Shown in pieces: positions 25,958-35,714 of a DNA stretch of 64,000 bases (position 1 is its first letter; each line of letters begins with the position of its first letter). The stretch is taken from the NCBI RefSeq assembly GCF_001423945.1, contig NZ_LMPU01000013.1, positions 62,001-126,000 on the forward strand, written 5' to 3'. The stretch is from Pedobacter sp. Leaf194 (GTDB lineage: Bacteria > Bacteroidota > Bacteroidia > Sphingobacteriales > Sphingobacteriaceae). The translations under genes were made by a program, and so were the position numbers. The notes below the pieces were generated by a model. The model did not search any database and had not been told where the DNA came from. It saw only the letters and a program-made list of their open reading frames with translations.

Positions 25958-27793
25958 ATGTATATAAAAATATTTAATATGCTGTTTTTTCTGCTTTTTC
26001 TGAATGCGGCAAGCGCTTTCGCGAAGATTGCAATAAGCAGGGTAGAACCCGCCAATTGGTGGACCGGCATGAAGAAATCAGAGTTCCAGATTCTAATTTA
26101 CGGGCCGGGCATCGCGAATGCAAAAGTAAGCATTAACTATCCGGGGGTTACTTTAAAATCAGCGGCTAAGGTAGAAAACCCTAACTATGTATTTTTGTAC
26201 GTTAACGTAGCCAAAACTGCAAAAGCCGGAAATGTTCCCATCACTTTTGCCTTGGGCGCCGAGCAGTTTGTTTACAAGTATCCAATAAAAAGCCGTACGG
26301 ATAAATCGGGTGCTTCGGGCTTTAACGCTGCCGATGTATTGTACCTGATTACGCCGGATCGCTTTGCAAATGGAAACACTGCGAATGACAATTGGGATAG
26401 TGTTTCGGTGAATAGAAATAGCCCGAATGCCCGTCATGGTGGTGATTACGCAGGGGTTAGCCAGAAATTAGATTACATGAAAGACCTCGGTATTACAACC
26501 GTTTGGCTTAATCCTATACAGGAAAACAAAATGCGGGGCGGCTCTTACCACGGTTACGCCATAACCGATTTTTATAATTCTGATCCACGCTTCGGTACGA
26601 ATGAAGAGTTTAAAGAACTGACAAAAACGACGCACCAGAAAGGGATGAAAATGGTGATGGACATGGTGCTAAACCATTGCGGTAGCTCGCACTGGTGGAT
26701 GAAGGATTTGCCCGCCAAAAACTGGATCAACAACGATGGTGTTTTCCTGCAAACCAACCATGCTACGGTTTCCGTTATGGACATACATGCATCACCTACC
26801 GAAAGAAACACTTTTTTGAATGGCTGGTTTACAAGAGGCATGCCGGATCTCAATCAAAGAAATCCTCATCTTGCAACTTATTTAATCCAAAACAGCATCT
26901 GGTGGATTGAATATGCCAGAATCGACGGCATAAGACAAGATACTTATTCATACATGGATTTTGATTTTCTGGCCAGGTGGAACAAGGAAGTTTATGATGA
27001 ATACCCAAATTTCAATATTGTTGGCGAAACCTGGTATAACAAAGCCACATCGCCAGCGTGGTGGCAGGCAAAGTCGGCCTTGAATAAGAAAAATCCATAT
27101 CTGAAAACACCAATGGATTTTTCGCTCACCTTTGCCATGCAAAAAGCATTTGATGGCCAGACAGATAACGGATATCTGAATGATATTTTTGAAGATATAG
27201 CTCAGGATTTTATTTATGCCGACCCATACAACATGCTTACTTTCCTGGATAACCACGATTTAAGCCGGTTTAGCAGAAAGGAGGATAATGATCTTAAACG
27301 ATACAAGCAGGGATTGGCTTTGCTTTTAACCACACGTGGCATTCCGCAGATATATTATGGCACAGAAGTATTAATGGTTGGTACAAAAGAAGATGGGGAT
27401 GGCCGCTTAAGGGTAGATTTTCCGGGCGGCTGGCCGGGAGATAAGAGAGATGAATTTACAAAAGCCGGGCGTAGCGAATTGCAGAATGAGGCATGGGATT
27501 ATTTGCAAAAGCTGCTTCAGTGGCGCAAAACGAGCATTCCGGTAACGCAGGGGACAATGATGCACTATGCACCCCGGAATGGTATTTATGTTTACGGAAG
27601 AATGAAGGCTGGAAAAGCGGTTTTAGTGATGTTGAACAGCGGCCTTAAAGAACAGGATGTGACTATGGAACGCTTCACTGACGTCACTAAGGGATTTACA
27701 GGCGGAAAAGATGTGCTCACAGGAAAGACATTTGCATTCGATTCAAAAATCTCGATACCTGCAAAAGGCGAATACATTCTTGAGTTAAAGTAA
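25958..27793 (+). CDS. GH13 neopullulanase/cyclomaltodextrinase (SusA-like)
   Basis: A 611-residue GH13 enzyme with a signal peptide (FFLLFLNAASAFAK), an N-terminal immunoglobulin-like cyclomaltodextrinase domain (about residues 25-115, starting ISRVEPANWWTGMKKSEF), the catalytic barrel, and a C-terminal beta domain. Catalytic regions: MDMVLNHCGSSHWWM, ARIDGIRQDTYSYMD (nucleophile Asp), FNIVGETWYN (acid/base Glu) and LTFLDNHDLSRF (transition-state Asp). The domain order is that of SusA of Bacteroides, a periplasmic neopullulanase. It starts 30 bases after the preceding GH13 gene and is the last gene of the starch operon. Confidence 0.92.
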   Translation: MYIKIFNMLFFLLFLNAASAFAKIAISRVEPANWWTGMKKSEFQILIYGPGIANAKVSINYPGVTLKSAAKVENPNYVFLYVNVAKTAKAGNVPITFALGAEQFVYKYPIKSRTDKSGASGFNAADVLYLITPDRFANGNTANDNWDSVSVNRNSPNARHGGDYAGVSQKLDYMKDLGITTVWLNPIQENKMRGGSYHGYAITDFYNSDPRFGTNEEFKELTKTTHQKGMKMVMDMVLNHCGSSHWWMKDLPAKNWINNDGVFLQTNHATVSVMDIHASPTERNTFLNGWFTRGMPDLNQRNPHLATYLIQNSIWWIEYARIDGIRQDTYSYMDFDFLARWNKEVYDEYPNFNIVGETWYNKATSPAWWQAKSALNKKNPYLKTPMDFSLTFAMQKAFDGQTDNGYLNDIFEDIAQDFIYADPYNMLTFLDNHDLSRFSRKEDNDLKRYKQGLALLLTTRGIPQIYYGTEVLMVGTKEDGDGRLRVDFPGGWPGDKRDEFTKAGRSELQNEAWDYLQKLLQWRKTSIPVTQGTMMHYAPRNGIYVYGRMKAGKAVLVMLNSGLKEQDVTMERFTDVTKGFTGGKDVLTGKTFAFDSKISIPAKGEYILELK

Positions 27794-27827
27794 GTAAAAA
27801 GCAAATAATATTTAGCAACATTTATCT

Positions 27828-27854
27828 GGGTGTTTCGAAGCCACCCGTATTTTT
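27828..27854 (+). terminator. Likely terminator of the starch operon
   Basis: GGGTG/CACCC stem with a 9-base loop, followed by GTATTTTT. A short stem, but well placed 35 bases after the last GH13 stop codon. Confidence 0.5.
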
Positions 27855-28013
27855 GGTTAAACAACAAGGGCAAAGCCGGATGGCATGCCCTTGCCATCTT
27901 TCCAGCTCATCGTGAAGAAATATAAAGCTTTTTCTGGACGATGATGAAAATAATCTGTAGAATTTGAAGAGATTTGTTTCTAAAGCCAAAGTATTTTCGA
28001 TGCTTTCATTCTT

Positions 28014-28021
28014 TATATTTG
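28014..28021 (+). promoter_or_regulatory. -7 promoter element close to the methyltransferase start
   Basis: TATATTTG, an exact TAnnTTTG match, ending 7 bases before the ATG at 28029. A leader of only about four bases is implied. Confidence 0.55.
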
Positions 28022-28028
28022 CAGTTAA

Positions 28029-28667
28029 ATGAGCGCCAGTTATAATCTTCAGGATGCCTTCGGGAACATCGATATTTATCTTTTTGACCAGTTGCTAAAG
28101 GGAACTTACGCAAATTCTAAAACCATTTTAGATGCAGGCTGCGGAACGGGGCGAAATCTTCTGTATTTTCTAAAAAACGGCTTCGATGTTTATGGTGTAG
28201 ATCTGAATCCTGAAGCCATTGCAGAAATGAAACATGTTGCAAAACAATATGTTGCAAAAGGTCTGGATGCAAATTTTCTGGTTTCACCGGTAGAAGATCT
28301 GCCTTTTGAAAACCATAAGTTTGATTTGGTAATCAGCAGTGCAGTGCTACACTTTGCCGAAAGTCGGGCGCATTTCGAAGCCATGTTGAATGAAATGTGG
28401 CGGGTATTAAAGCCTTGCGGATATTTATTTTGCAGGCTGGCTTCCAATATCGGCATCGAATCTGCCGTTATAGCAACAGGAAATGGCCGTTACCTTTTGC
28501 CCGATGATTCAGAACGTTTTCTTGTTAACCAGGAGATGTTACTTGAATTGACCAGCAAGCTTGGCGCCGAATTGACTGAGCCCATTAAAACGACAAATGT
28601 GCAAAACCTGCGTTGCATGACAACCTGGTGCCTTCGCAAGCAAACGGGTGTTAAGCTTGGCTTTTAA
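28029..28667 (+). CDS. Class I SAM-dependent methyltransferase
   Basis: A 212-residue Rossmann-fold methyltransferase. Motif I is TILDAGCGTGRNLLYFL near residue 35, followed by the acidic end of strand 2 in YGVDLNPEAIAEM, motif II around SPVEDLPFENHKFDLVISSA, and EMWRVLKPCGYLFCR. The methyl acceptor cannot be told from the sequence. It appears monocistronic or paired with the YcaQ-like gene 75 bases downstream. Confidence 0.85.
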   Translation: MSASYNLQDAFGNIDIYLFDQLLKGTYANSKTILDAGCGTGRNLLYFLKNGFDVYGVDLNPEAIAEMKHVAKQYVAKGLDANFLVSPVEDLPFENHKFDLVISSAVLHFAESRAHFEAMLNEMWRVLKPCGYLFCRLASNIGIESAVIATGNGRYLLPDDSERFLVNQEMLLELTSKLGAELTEPIKTTNVQNLRCMTTWCLRKQTGVKLGF

Positions 28668-28742
28668 GAACCGCTGGCGATAATCGCCAGATTTCTTTCT
28701 TTAAGCCGATCAACTATCAGCGAACAAATTTCTTAATTTAGT

Positions 28743-29933
28743 ATGATGCAAACTATCATCCTAACGAAATCTGAAGCAAGAAAAATTATCATAAATGCTG
28801 CAGGTTTGGCCGGCAAGGCGCAATTCGGCTACGGAATTGACGCAGCTTACCGTTTTATCGAACATCTGGGCTATTTGCAGCTGGATACAAATTATGTTGT
28901 AGAGCGTGCACACCACCACGCACTGTTTGCCAGGGTTCCGGATTATGAAACGAGCTGGCTTGCCGAACTTTGCGACGATGGAAAGGTGTTTGAATATTTC
29001 AGCTCGGAATCTGGCTACTTACCAATGAATGATTATAGATTTTCATTGCCAGTTAAGGAGGCTTTTAAAGCAAAGGCAATCGACTTGAGTAAGCCCGAAA
29101 GCCAGCTTATGCAACAAATTACCGATCGGGTGGAACGGGACGGGTCGGTAAAAGTAAGTGATTTTGATGATGACCGCGTCGAAGCAAGTACGGGCTGGTG
29201 GGATTGGCGGCCTGCGAAAGTTGCGCTGGAAAGGCTCTATTTTCAGGGCGTTTTAATGATCAGCCGCGATAGTAAGTTTCATAAACGCTATGATGTGCCT
29301 CTAAATCTGGTCCCTCAGGAAATTGATATGGAAATGCCTGCTCCGGAAGAATTTGCCCGCTACATCATTAAAAGAACACTAGGCGCTTTGGGAATATGTT
29401 CTGTAAAAGAAATGAACTGGCGGGCGAGAAGGGTAAAAGGAAATCTGGTTAAAACTGAACTGGCAAAGATGTTGGCGGAAGGTGAGGTTCTTCCCGTTCA
29501 GGTAAATGGTGTGAAAGGACCGCTATTTATGCTGGCCGGGACAAATACTAATGTGCAATTAGCAGACGATGTTTTTATTCTTTCGCCTTTTGACGTGCTA
29601 AATGTTTTTCGGCACCGGCTTAGTGATTTTTTCGAATTTGATTACCAGGTGGAGTGTTTCGTGCCTGCACCCAAAAGGCTTTATGGCTATTTTTGTCTGC
29701 CAATACTCGCCGGCGAACGGTTCATTGCTCGTATGGACGCAAAAGCGGATCGAAAGAAAAGCGTTTTATTGGTGCATAACCTTCATTTTGAAGCTGTTAT
29801 TTTGGATGATCAGCTTATCGACAAGTTTGCAGATGCACTCAAGGCATTCGTGCAGTTTAATCAATGTCATGACATTGGCTTTGCGAAAACGAATAACTTA
29901 AAATATCTTGAGGCAATTAGAAAGCATTTCTAA
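28743..29933 (+). CDS. YcaQ/AlkX-type DNA glycosylase (winged helix, HTH_42)
   Basis: A 396-residue protein of the HTH_42 family that includes E. coli YcaQ (AlkX), a glycosylase that unhooks DNA interstrand crosslinks and removes bulky alkylated purines. The key QxD motif is present as LQLDTNYVVERAHHHALFAR near residue 45, the region that carries the catalytic residues in YcaQ. Other conserved stretches are YFSSESGYLPM, GWWDWRPAKVALERLYFQG and FILSPFDVLNVFRHR. With all key residues in place I expect an active repair glycosylase. A second in-frame Met follows the first (MM); either may be the start. Confidence 0.85.
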   Translation: MMQTIILTKSEARKIIINAAGLAGKAQFGYGIDAAYRFIEHLGYLQLDTNYVVERAHHHALFARVPDYETSWLAELCDDGKVFEYFSSESGYLPMNDYRFSLPVKEAFKAKAIDLSKPESQLMQQITDRVERDGSVKVSDFDDDRVEASTGWWDWRPAKVALERLYFQGVLMISRDSKFHKRYDVPLNLVPQEIDMEMPAPEEFARYIIKRTLGALGICSVKEMNWRARRVKGNLVKTELAKMLAEGEVLPVQVNGVKGPLFMLAGTNTNVQLADDVFILSPFDVLNVFRHRLSDFFEFDYQVECFVPAPKRLYGYFCLPILAGERFIARMDAKADRKKSVLLVHNLHFEAVILDDQLIDKFADALKAFVQFNQCHDIGFAKTNNLKYLEAIRKHF

Positions 29934-29956
29934 CGGCCTCAAGATGTTGTTTCAAA

Positions 29957-30988
29957 TTATATTCTTTCCTTACCACTATATTTAAGGTTCAGTTCAGGGT
30001 TTTTGGCGTAATCGCTCCAAAGCTCATCTATTGTTTTGCCCGAAAGTTTTACCCAGGTATCAGCAGTGTAGGTATGGTTTCTTAATTCCTTGTCGATTTG
30101 AATAATCATACCCGGCTTAACTTTTTGGTCTATCCATTCAAAAAAGCGTGCAGTTACGCGGTAGCTGTTTTCGTATTTCTTTTCGTTATGTTTTTCTGTT
30201 AGTGCAGGCAAGGCCCATTTTGAGCCAACATTGTCAACACCATATTTATAGCGGATAAAATCTGCAATACCTTCAGTTAGCCATACCGGGCCAGAGCCAT
30301 AACCATAACCCTGAACAAGATGCATGCCCTCGTGAGTTACGATGTCGATGTCGGTTGGATGCGCATTCATATATGTTGTGCTAAACAGAATTCGGTTTCC
30401 ACTCGCTTCTGCCACACCTTTATAGGCGGTATCAGTTACGAAAACAACATCATGCGTTGTTTTATCATTGAAAGTGCTAACCAGCACAGGAAAAACTTTG
30501 AAGTAGGTTTCAATCAGTTCCTGTTTAATTTTCGGATTGAAAGCAGAATTTTTATTAATGAAAACCAGTTGATAGCCATCTTTCTTTATGGTGTCAACAG
30601 ACGACCAGTTTTGATGCAGAGCATCTTGCAGGTTCATTTGGAAATTGGCGAGGTTTTTCTTCTTTTTTATCCATTTACTGTTGGCAACAATTTCTCCGGG
30701 AACGGCCTTCAATGTAAAATTGTTTGCTGTATCAATTACCCGCATGGTTACTTCTCGTTTTGTGCGGTAGCCATCTGCTGTTGCGAAGGCAGGATAGGTC
30801 GCTTTAAAAGCTGCGTTTATTTTAGCCGAATCTATTGCTACTTTAGTATTGTTCACGATAGTTAGCGTATACGGGCGGGGTTCGTTGCGCCTGCGCTGCG
30901 GTGTCTGGGTTGCGGGTGTAGTGGTTTGTGCTAAAGTTGTTGCGGTTAGGGCTACAAAAAATGCGAAAGATGAAACAGATTTAAACAT
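29957..30988 (-). CDS. Secreted BSP-type metallopeptidase
   Basis: A 343-residue exported protein: signal FAFFVALTATTLAQ, a beta-rich N-terminal part, then a basic secretory protein (BSP) family peptidase domain. The zinc motif is DIVTHEGMHLVQGYGYGSG (HExxH form HEGMH) near residue 240, followed by PVWLTEGIADFIRYKYGVDN, where the Glu of TEGIADF is a likely third ligand or catalytic partner. BSP members in plants are defence-related and bacterial ones are poorly studied. It is convergent with the YcaQ-like gene, with 23 bases between the stops. Confidence 0.85.
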   Translation of the reverse strand: MFKSVSSFAFFVALTATTLAQTTTPATQTPQRRRNEPRPYTLTIVNNTKVAIDSAKINAAFKATYPAFATADGYRTKREVTMRVIDTANNFTLKAVPGEIVANSKWIKKKKNLANFQMNLQDALHQNWSSVDTIKKDGYQLVFINKNSAFNPKIKQELIETYFKVFPVLVSTFNDKTTHDVVFVTDTAYKGVAEASGNRILFSTTYMNAHPTDIDIVTHEGMHLVQGYGYGSGPVWLTEGIADFIRYKYGVDNVGSKWALPALTEKHNEKKYENSYRVTARFFEWIDQKVKPGMIIQIDKELRNHTYTADTWVKLSGKTIDELWSDYAKNPELNLKYSGKERI

Positions 30989-31141
30989 AGGGTTAAAAAT
31001 TTTTGCTAAAATAAGCGATGCAGCATTACTGCGCTGTAAAATTGAGGCTACAAATCCTGGTTAATTTGCAACGATTTTGCTATAAATAAAGCCTGCAAAA
31101 AGGTAGAATTATACCTCGGCAATTTTTAATAACTTCGGTTG

Positions 31142-31288
31142 ATGAAAATGATTAAAAAAGCTAATCTTCCGTCGAAAGTTTGCCCAGCTTGTCAGCGTCC
31201 GTTTTCATGGCGAAAAAAGTGGTCCCAAAACTGGGATGAAGTGTTGTATTGCAGCGAACGCTGCAGAAATGAAAAAAATAAAAAATAA
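31142..31288 (+). CDS. Tiny DUF2256 zinc-ribbon protein
   Basis: A 48-residue protein from ATG 31142 to TAA 31288. The sequence has two Cys pairs, VCPACQRPFSWRKKW and VLYCSERCRNEKNKK, the whole DUF2256 signature (CxxC...CxxxC with conserved WRKKW). It probably binds one zinc ion. The family is widely conserved but uncharacterised. It stands alone, between the divergent BSP peptidase gene and the convergent antiporter gene, and is followed by a strong terminator. Confidence 0.85.
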   Translation: MKMIKKANLPSKVCPACQRPFSWRKKWSQNWDEVLYCSERCRNEKNKK

Positions 31289-31346
31289 GGAAAACAATTA
31301 CAGATTTCCACGGTTGTTACTATACATTTACCTGATAAATATTTAA

Positions 31347-31380
31347 GAAACACCTTGCAACACGCAAGGTGTTTCTTTTT
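31347..31380 (+). terminator. Terminator between DUF2256 and antiporter genes
   Basis: A perfect 12-bp stem (GAAACACCTTGC with GCAAGGTGTTTC) around AACAC, followed by five T on the plus strand. It ends the DUF2256 transcript and, by position, could also stop the minus-strand antiporter transcript that ends at 31396. Confidence 0.85.
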
Positions 31381-31395
31381 GCGCTGTAACTTGCG

Positions 31396-32979
31396 CTAAA
31401 TGATTTTCAATCTTTCTTCCTCTAAATCTATTTGATAGAATTGCTGACGAATGATTTCTTCATCGATGGAAGAGTCTTTATTGAGCTGTGTGAGGTACTT
31501 CCGCTGACTTTCCAGAAGTTCGATAAAAACCATTTTTGTTTGCTCATTCATCCAGCTGTCATCGCTGGCTTTCGCCCGGTCTTCCCATTGTTTTAATATT
31601 TTTTCGATGCCAGCATCACCCTGTAATCCATTATCATATTTCTTTTTCAGCACTTCGTAAACATGTTGCTTCAGGCCTTGCTTCATTTTGTTTCGCGATG
31701 TTAGTTCGGATTCTTCACTGAGAAGGCCATCGAAAAAGTGCGTTCGGCTAATTAAGTAGGGTAGTGTAAGGCCCTGAATTAATAAGGTGAGTAAAATAAC
31801 CATGAAGGTGATGAAGAGAATTAAATTTCGATGCGGAAATTCTACGCCATTTTTTAAGGTTACAGGAATGGACAGTGCTGCGGCAAGGGAGACTACACCC
31901 CGCATGCCGGTCCATCCAAGTAAAAGCGGCATCATCCACCGCCTTCGTTTCGACGAGGCATGCGGCATTACGCCTGGCCTGAAAATCGTTGTAGCGATTA
32001 GCGCTGCGTAAGAACTTATCATCCTTGCTGCAATTAAAATCCCAGTGACCAAAAAACCATACTCTATGGCCAGACGCAAAGGAATTCCTTCCGCTTTTAT
32101 GCCTGCAACAATTTCAGGGAGTTCTAATCCGATAATGAGAAACACGATTCCGTTTAAAATGAAAACAAAGCTTTCCCAAACACTGTAACCGCGAATCCGG
32201 CTGGCGCTGTTTAAAAAAATCATTCGCCTGGCCGACATAAACAGCCCGCCACAAACTACAGCCATAACGCCCGAGCTGTGCAGCTGTTCGGCTACCCAGT
32301 ACAGAATATAGGGTTCGATAAGTGTAAATACGATATCTGACGGCGCATCTGTAGGCAATCGCTTATGCGCCTGAACGAAGAACCATGCAAGAGCAAGACC
32401 GATTCCGGCGCCGCCGGCCACCATCCATATAAAACTCGTTGCAGCCTCCTGCCATATAAACTGCCCGGTTCCAACCGCAACTAATGCAAAGCGAAAAATA
32501 ATCAATGAGGATGCATCATTCAACAAACTTTCGCCTTCCAAAATGGCCGAAGTAGAGTTGGGAATTTTCACAAATTTCATAATGGCGCCTGTGCTCACTG
32601 CATCAGGTGGTGAAACAATTCCACCTAGTAAAAACCCGATGGCAATGCTAAAACCCGGAATAAAGTGATTTGTTACCAGCGCTACGGAAAGGGCTGTGAA
32701 GAAAACGACAAGAAATGCAAAACTGCCAATTATGCGCCACCATTTTTTCATTTCTTTGAAGGAAATTGACCATGATGCCTCAAACAGAAGCGGTGGCAAA
32801 AAAATAAAGAATATGAGGTCGGGGTCTATTTTAACAACCGGCAAACCCGGTACAAAGCTAACTAATAAGCCCGCTACAACCAGTAGTATCGGATAAGCCA
32901 CACGGAGCTTCGTTGCCCACATATTTAAAAGAACAATGGCCGCTATCATGGCCAAAAAAAACGGTAACAGTGTATGCAT
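31396..32979 (-). CDS. Na+/H+ antiporter, CPA1 family
   Basis: A 527-residue cation/proton antiporter with about twelve membrane segments from residue 1 to about 410 and a hydrophilic C-terminal tail of roughly 100 residues. Conserved CPA1 landmarks include PDLIFFIFLPPLLFEASWSI, GGIVSPPDAVSTGAIMKF (the ND-type ion-binding region appears as SPPDAV) and LEGESLLNDASSLIIFR, and later GWTGMRGVVSLAAALSIP. It exchanges Na+ (or K+) for protons at the inner membrane for pH and salt tolerance. No operon partner. Confidence 0.9.
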   Translation of the reverse strand: MHTLLPFFLAMIAAIVLLNMWATKLRVAYPILLVVAGLLVSFVPGLPVVKIDPDLIFFIFLPPLLFEASWSISFKEMKKWWRIIGSFAFLVVFFTALSVALVTNHFIPGFSIAIGFLLGGIVSPPDAVSTGAIMKFVKIPNSTSAILEGESLLNDASSLIIFRFALVAVGTGQFIWQEAATSFIWMVAGGAGIGLALAWFFVQAHKRLPTDAPSDIVFTLIEPYILYWVAEQLHSSGVMAVVCGGLFMSARRMIFLNSASRIRGYSVWESFVFILNGIVFLIIGLELPEIVAGIKAEGIPLRLAIEYGFLVTGILIAARMISSYAALIATTIFRPGVMPHASSKRRRWMMPLLLGWTGMRGVVSLAAALSIPVTLKNGVEFPHRNLILFITFMVILLTLLIQGLTLPYLISRTHFFDGLLSEESELTSRNKMKQGLKQHVYEVLKKKYDNGLQGDAGIEKILKQWEDRAKASDDSWMNEQTKMVFIELLESQRKYLTQLNKDSSIDEEIIRQQFYQIDLEEERLKII

Positions 32980-33210
32980 GGTCGAAGCGAAGAAATGTTT
33001 TGCCGTTTAACTTACAAATTTTTTGCGCTAAGTACCAAATCTGTTAGTTGTAACGGTTAACCCTGGCAGAGAAACCAAACAAGCTGAAGAACGAACGATA
33101 AGAAATATCGTTGCGAAATTGTTGGGGCATTTTAGTAAATTCAATTAAAAAATGGTTTGTAATATTTGTGTTTTCATATTCCGGTTAACATAAACTTAAC
33201 ATCATCTGCT

Positions 33211-33218
33211 TACTTTTG
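33211..33218 (+). promoter_or_regulatory. -7 promoter element before the phosphoesterase gene
   Basis: TACTTTTG fits TAnnTTTG and lies 34 bases upstream of the ATG at 33253. Confidence 0.5.
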
Positions 33219-33252
33219 ATGGCGCTCTATCATTAAATAAAATCATTCAATA

Positions 33253-35688
33253 ATGAAATATCTTTTCATTTTATTTACAGCCTTTTGCGTCAACAGCGCT
33301 GTGGCGCAGCAACCCGGAAAAATTCAGGGTGGTAAACAAATTTTGTTGCCTAACGGATGGAAACTTAGTCCGGCAGGGCATTCAATTCAGCTTGGCGATT
33401 TGCCTTTGAACATGCAGGTAAGTGCTTCCGGAAAGTTTGCGGCAATTACGAACAATGGGCAAAGCACCCAGTCGGTTCAGCTTATTGATACAAGAACGGA
33501 ACAGATTCTTGATGAAAAAATACTAAAGAAATCTTGGTACGGATTAGCATTCAGCAGGGATGAGAAGCATCTTTATGTGTCTGGTGGAAATGATAATATT
33601 ATTCTGGATTTTGGTATCAGCGCAAACAAACTTGCAAAGAGCGATACCATTAAACTGGGCGAGGTGTGGCCAAAAGGAAAAATCAGTCCGGCGGGTATTG
33701 CAGTAAATAAAGATAACAGCAGGCTTTTTACGGTAACAAAAGAAGACAGCAGCTTATATATTATAAATCCGGATGAGAAAAAAATTCTGAAAAAGATTCA
33801 GTTGCCTGCTATTGCCTACAGTTGCATCCTCTCGCCTGATGAAAGTTCTCTTTACGTTTCGCTTTGGGGCGGCCGGGCGATTGCTATTGTAAACCTCGCA
33901 GCCGAAAAAATTGCCAGCCTAATAGCCGTTGGCGACCATCCGAACGAACTTTTGCTAAACAAAAAGGGAAATTACCTCTTTGTGGCGAATGCAAATGATA
34001 ACACGGTGTCTGTCATCAACACGTTAAACAATAAGGTAGTTGAAACCATTGCAACAACATTATACGCCACGCAGCTAACCGGTTCTACCACCAACGGACT
34101 TGCATTAAGCGCCAATGAAAAAACACTTTACATTGCCAATGCAGATAACAATTGCCTGGCCGTTTTCGATGTGAGCAAGCCTGGAACGAGTCAGAGTCAG
34201 GGCTTTATCCCGGTAGGCTGGTATCCGACAAGCGTTAAAGTTGTAGGGTCAAAAATTATGGTTAGCAATGGAAAGGGGAACACCTCTATGGCAAACCCGC
34301 AGGGGCCACAACCCATTTCAAAAGCAGATAATAGTGGCTACCAGATGGGCAGCACCGCAAACAATAAGTTACAATATATCGCCGGCTTGTTTAAGGGAAC
34401 ATTATCTTTTATTGATGTGCCAAAGGTAGAGCAGCTGAAAGCATATACAGCTCAGGTTTACGCCAATACGCCCTTTACGGATAAGAGAACCTTAATTGCC
34501 GATGGCGAGGAGGGAAACCCGATACCCCGCAGGCAAGGCGAGCAGTCGCCGATTAAGCATGTATTTTACATCATTAAAGAAAACCGGACTTACGACCAGG
34601 TGCTTGGGGATATGCCTCAGGGAAATGGCGATTCGAGTTTAACGCTTTTCGGGAGAAAGATTACGCCTAACCAGCATGCTTTTGCCGAAAATTACGTGTT
34701 GCTCGACAATTTTTATGTTGATGCTGAAGTAAGTGCTGATGGACACAACTGGAGTATGGCGGCCTACGCAACTGATGTGGTTGAAAAAACCTGGCCAACG
34801 AGTTATGGCGCTCGCGGAGGGACCACCAATTATGAAGGCGGCCGCCCGGTAACCTATCCAAAAGGCGGTTTTATCTGGGATTATTGCCAGCGGGCCGGAG
34901 TATCTTACCGCAGTTATGGGGAATTTGGCGATTATGGAAAAGCAAATATAAAATCGCTTCAGGGGCACATGTGTGCAAGCTCGCCAGGCTTCGATATGGA
35001 TATTACCGACCAGGTACGTGCCGATGCCTGGATAAAAGATTTCGACTCTCTATTAGTAAACAAATCAGTTCCGCAATTTAGTACTTTAAGGGTATCAAAT
35101 GACCATACCAGCGGACAGAAAAAGGGCAAAGTATCGCCTCAATCTGCTGTTGCTGATAATGACCTGGCCGTAGGCAGGATATTAGAACGGTTATCGCACA
35201 GCGAAATATGGAAAGAATCTGTTGTGTTTATCCTTGAAGATGATGCTCAAAACGGCCCCGACCACGTTGATGCACACCGTTCGCCCGCCTATGTTGTTGG
35301 GCCTTATGTGAAAAAGAAAACGGCAGTTCATACCATGTATTCAACTTCGGGTTTTCTAAGAACGATGGAACTCATCCTTGGGTTGCCGCCAATGAGCCAG
35401 TATGACGCAGCAGCGGTGCCATTGTTTGAATGCTTTACCAATAAGCCAGACTTTACACCCTACAATGTGATAACGCCTTTAATCAACCTTGATAATAGAA
35501 ATGTTGCGGTTAATGAAAGCAGCAAACGGTCGGAACTTTTCAATTTTGCAAAAGAAGACTCTGCTCCGGATTTGGATTTAAATGAAGTAATCTGGAAATC
35601 GGTAAAGGGTGAGAACGCTGTAATGCCTGCGCCGAAAAGGAGCGCTTTTGTTATCCTGGAGAAAAAGAAAAAAGATGATGATGATTAA
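33253..35688 (+). CDS. Fused YncE-like beta-propeller and phosphoesterase, exported
   Basis: An 811-residue exported protein. After signal FILFTAFCVNSAVAQ come YVTN/YncE-type propeller repeats up to about residue 400 (for example GNYLFVANANDNTVSVINTL and EKTLYIANADNNCLAVFDV). The second half is an alkaline-phosphatase-like phosphoesterase domain: HVFYIIKENRTYDQVLGD, NFYVDAEVSADGHNWSMAA, VSNDHTSG and VVFILEDDAQNGPDHVDAHR, holding the acidic and His metal ligands. The chain ends with a lysine/aspartate-rich tail (EKKKKDDDD). The same two-domain layout is common in Bacteroidota and Acidobacteria. It heads an operon with a calcineurin-like phosphatase. Confidence 0.9.
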   Translation: MKYLFILFTAFCVNSAVAQQPGKIQGGKQILLPNGWKLSPAGHSIQLGDLPLNMQVSASGKFAAITNNGQSTQSVQLIDTRTEQILDEKILKKSWYGLAFSRDEKHLYVSGGNDNIILDFGISANKLAKSDTIKLGEVWPKGKISPAGIAVNKDNSRLFTVTKEDSSLYIINPDEKKILKKIQLPAIAYSCILSPDESSLYVSLWGGRAIAIVNLAAEKIASLIAVGDHPNELLLNKKGNYLFVANANDNTVSVINTLNNKVVETIATTLYATQLTGSTTNGLALSANEKTLYIANADNNCLAVFDVSKPGTSQSQGFIPVGWYPTSVKVVGSKIMVSNGKGNTSMANPQGPQPISKADNSGYQMGSTANNKLQYIAGLFKGTLSFIDVPKVEQLKAYTAQVYANTPFTDKRTLIADGEEGNPIPRRQGEQSPIKHVFYIIKENRTYDQVLGDMPQGNGDSSLTLFGRKITPNQHAFAENYVLLDNFYVDAEVSADGHNWSMAAYATDVVEKTWPTSYGARGGTTNYEGGRPVTYPKGGFIWDYCQRAGVSYRSYGEFGDYGKANIKSLQGHMCASSPGFDMDITDQVRADAWIKDFDSLLVNKSVPQFSTLRVSNDHTSGQKKGKVSPQSAVADNDLAVGRILERLSHSEIWKESVVFILEDDAQNGPDHVDAHRSPAYVVGPYVKKKTAVHTMYSTSGFLRTMELILGLPPMSQYDAAAVPLFECFTNKPDFTPYNVITPLINLDNRNVAVNESSKRSELFNFAKEDSAPDLDLNEVIWKSVKGENAVMPAPKRSAFVILEKKKKDDDD

Positions 35689-35714
35689 TATTGCTTCAAC
35701 TCAATAACACAACC

